Translations under genes and position numbers: made by a program
Shown: piece after piece, positions 14,927 to 15,832 of the stretch
Numbering within the stretch: position 1 is the first letter of the stretch
Layout of the letters: each line of letters begins with the position of its first letter
DNA from: JAWSUT01 sp033549345
GTDB taxonomy: Bacteria > Bacillota > Dethiobacteria > Dethiobacterales > Dethiobacteraceae
DNA: 15,832 bases
Assembly: GCA_033549345.1 (NCBI GenBank)
Contig: JAWSUT010000045.1
Span: forward strand, 1-15,832
Reading direction: 5' to 3'
The notes under the pieces: generated by a model
The model's database searches: none
Told to the model about the DNA's origin: nothing
What the model saw: only the letters and a program-made list of their open reading frames with translations

Positions 14927-15025
14927 CTTAAAATTTTGAGCCTCTAAATCATCAGGCTAAAGAAAAACGCAATTTTTGTTATCTTTCGGTTATGCATTTT
15001 ATCGGCAAAATTAAAATGAATTAAT

Positions 15026-15304
15026 TTAATAATGCAGCGTAGGAGTTTCTTCTGAGGCTCGGACAGCGCAAAAGCCCGACCAATGGAAAAGACCTATCGG
15101 TAGGTTTTTTTCATTGATTCCGCTTTTCGTCTTCATTCTTTTATGAGCTAACTCATATGTTTCCTCATCAATAATGGGTTCGTGCTGTCCTTTCGTTAAG
15201 ATTGGGTTTTCGCAGTAACCATTTCTTCGCTTTGTATTCCAATCTACATACTGGCTCCATCGAATACAGAGAATTAGATAAAATATACTTATAGCACAGG
15301 TACG
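15026..15304 (-). pseudogene. Fragment of a large serine recombinase
   Basis: On the minus strand one frame is open from 15304 to TAA at 15028-15026 (92 codons, without a proper start). It contains NPILTKGQHEPIIDEETYE followed by LAHKRMKTKSGINEKN, the signature of the recombinase domain that follows the catalytic domain in large serine recombinases (NP-x-x-x-GxHExII(D/S)EExF/YE). The next stretch, PIGLFHWSGF, corresponds to the start of the zinc-ribbon-like region but lacks its cysteine pairs. The catalytic N-terminus is not intact. SCC Ccr enzymes belong to this class; which subfamily this is cannot be told from the fragment. It is transcribed toward the second attachment repeat, 100 bases away. 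Confidence 0.75.
15081..15116. repeat. Long stem within the recombinase fragment
   Basis: 15081-15096 pairs with 15101-15116 over 16 positions (two G-T pairs) with loop TCGG. On the plus strand it has a T-run on its 3' arm and could end transcripts from the left. It lies inside coding remnant on the minus strand. Confidence 0.55.
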
Positions 15305-15480
15305 TCATTGATACCATCACGCTCATACTCTGCAAAGACAGCACTCATGCCTATCATGCTTTGCCAACGCAGTTCTTGTATCAATGCGTTCTTTAAGTTT
15401 CTTTATACTGCTTCAGTGTAGTAGCAATGCTGGGAATGGTACCATCTCCCCTTGCTTTACGATAACTAATTATTAGAATC
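15289..15480 (-). other. Degenerate coding remnants, unassigned
   Basis: Two protein-like stretches in different minus-strand frames: one ends at TAA 15395-15393 and reads ISYRKARGDGTIPSIATTL before KQYKET; the other runs from 15402 to TAA 15291-15289 and reads MIGMSAVFAEYERDGINDV. Both look more like decayed coding sequence than chance. They may be the broken front part of the recombinase next door, or another gene. I do not recognise either. The plus strand of this stretch and 15480-15600 (very A+T rich) hold nothing I can support. Confidence 0.3.
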
Positions 15481-15603
15481 TTGTAACAATATTCGATGTA
15501 TATTGATAAAATCAATGGAGTACTGAATCGATAATTTGTAGAATATTGTTATTTATAAAAATATTTTATCTAAAAGAAGGAAAAAGATAGAAAATGTTGA
15601 AAT

Positions 15604-15609
15604 TATAAT
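15604..15609 (+). promoter_or_regulatory. Possible -10 upstream of the riboswitch
   Basis: TATAAT ends 17 bases before the first base of the aptamer's GGCAA stem. The surrounding sequence is so A+T rich that chance matches are common, and no good -35 is seen at 17 bases. Confidence 0.35.
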
Positions 15610-15626
15610 ATAAATTTACTGAAAAA

Positions 15627-15703
15627 GGCAAGTTCGTCGAAAGGCGAATACGCAAAGCCAAGGGTCTACAGCTACATTTTGTTAGCTATGACAGCCGGTT
15701 GCC
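15627..15703 (+). promoter_or_regulatory. Cyclic-di-GMP class I riboswitch (GEMM-I)
   Basis: The closing stem GGCAA (15627-15631) pairs with TTGCC (15699-15703). The first arm TTCGTC-GAAA-GGCGAA (15633-15648) has the conserved GNRA tetraloop. ACGCAAAGCC (15650-15659) is the family's core strand, and the second arm closes with ATGACAGCC (15688-15696), also conserved. These features together define the GEMM-I aptamer that binds c-di-GMP. A perfect terminator follows 12 bases later. The regulated gene lies beyond the window, so its identity and the switch direction are not visible. Confidence 0.92.
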
Positions 15704-15715
15704 AGGGGTGCTTAT

Positions 15716-15746
15716 GCCTACTTACCGGAGGTAAGTAGGCTTTTTT
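15716..15746 (+). terminator. Terminator of the riboswitch expression platform
   Basis: An 11-bp perfect stem (15716-15726 with 15730-15740), loop GGA, then six Ts (15741-15746). Its closeness to the aptamer suggests transcription attenuation. Nothing else is seen from 15747 to the end. Confidence 0.92.
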
Positions 15747-15832
15747 AATTATTAGTAACTCAACTTTCGCAGCTCAAAATGTTGAATAAACCCTTGATAT
15801 AATTGGGGAAACCGCCAATCAAATTGTTAAGT

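Noticed and set aside
14388..15052. GTAGGAGTTTC present near 14391 and near 15040
   Set aside because: Only 11 identical bases with no extended similarity; likely chance in a low-complexity region.
13783..15832. CRISPR array or other regular repeats in the A+T-rich tail
   Set aside because: No regularly spaced repeats are present; only the two rlmH-end copies and isolated hairpins.

Overview
The window looks like the chromosome of a low-to-mid G+C Firmicute of the clostridial type. The evidence is a complete WalRK (YycFG) locus in Firmicutes order, YycH/YycI accessory proteins, YycJ, HtrA, a CxxH/CxxC small protein and RlmH, AGGAGG-type ribosome binding sites, frequent GTG/TTG starts, tRNA genes that encode CCA, and a class I cyclic-di-GMP riboswitch. 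No species can be named from the sequence alone.

Layout. 1-340: two tRNA genes (Lys-TTT, Glu-TTC) behind one promoter and closed by a terminator. 341-3112: two cell-envelope metalloprotein genes, a membrane-anchored LysM-G5-M23 peptidoglycan hydrolase and a secreted or lipid-anchored gluzincin-type peptidase, separated by a 250-base spacer with a perfect WalR box and a terminator. 3113-3293: a gene-free, strongly hairpin-forming stretch. 3360-8001: walR, walK, yycH and yycI, tightly packed with overlaps or short gaps. 8128-10792: murA, a histidine phosphatase and yycJ (walJ). 10918-12075: htrA as its own unit. 12209-13782: a phosphomutase-type metalloenzyme, a 55-residue CxxH/CxxC protein and rlmH. 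Up to here everything is on the plus strand and the genes look intact, well spaced and vertically inherited. Together they form a cell-wall homeostasis neighbourhood: sensor and regulator, their membrane modulators, a peptidoglycan precursor enzyme, envelope hydrolases and a quality-control protease.

13783-15832 is different: visibly richer in A+T, gene-poor, and full of broken genes. The last codons of rlmH plus flank (13761-13783) recur at 14904-14926 with one mismatch in 23. This is the same place, the 3' end of rlmH/orfX, where staphylococcal SCC elements insert, and both copies keep the final Glu-Pro-Tyr-His-Lys-stop codons. Between the copies lie an interrupted gene for a small unassigned protein, an intact VbhA-like antitoxin gene, and a truncated Fic toxin gene that keeps its catalytic motif. 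Just beyond the second copy is a minus-strand fragment of a large serine recombinase, the enzyme class that moves SCC. The best reading is a decayed SCC-like integration hotspot, probably with more than one element in tandem, in a lineage outside the staphylococci. The window ends with a c-di-GMP-I riboswitch and its terminator, whose target gene lies past the right edge.
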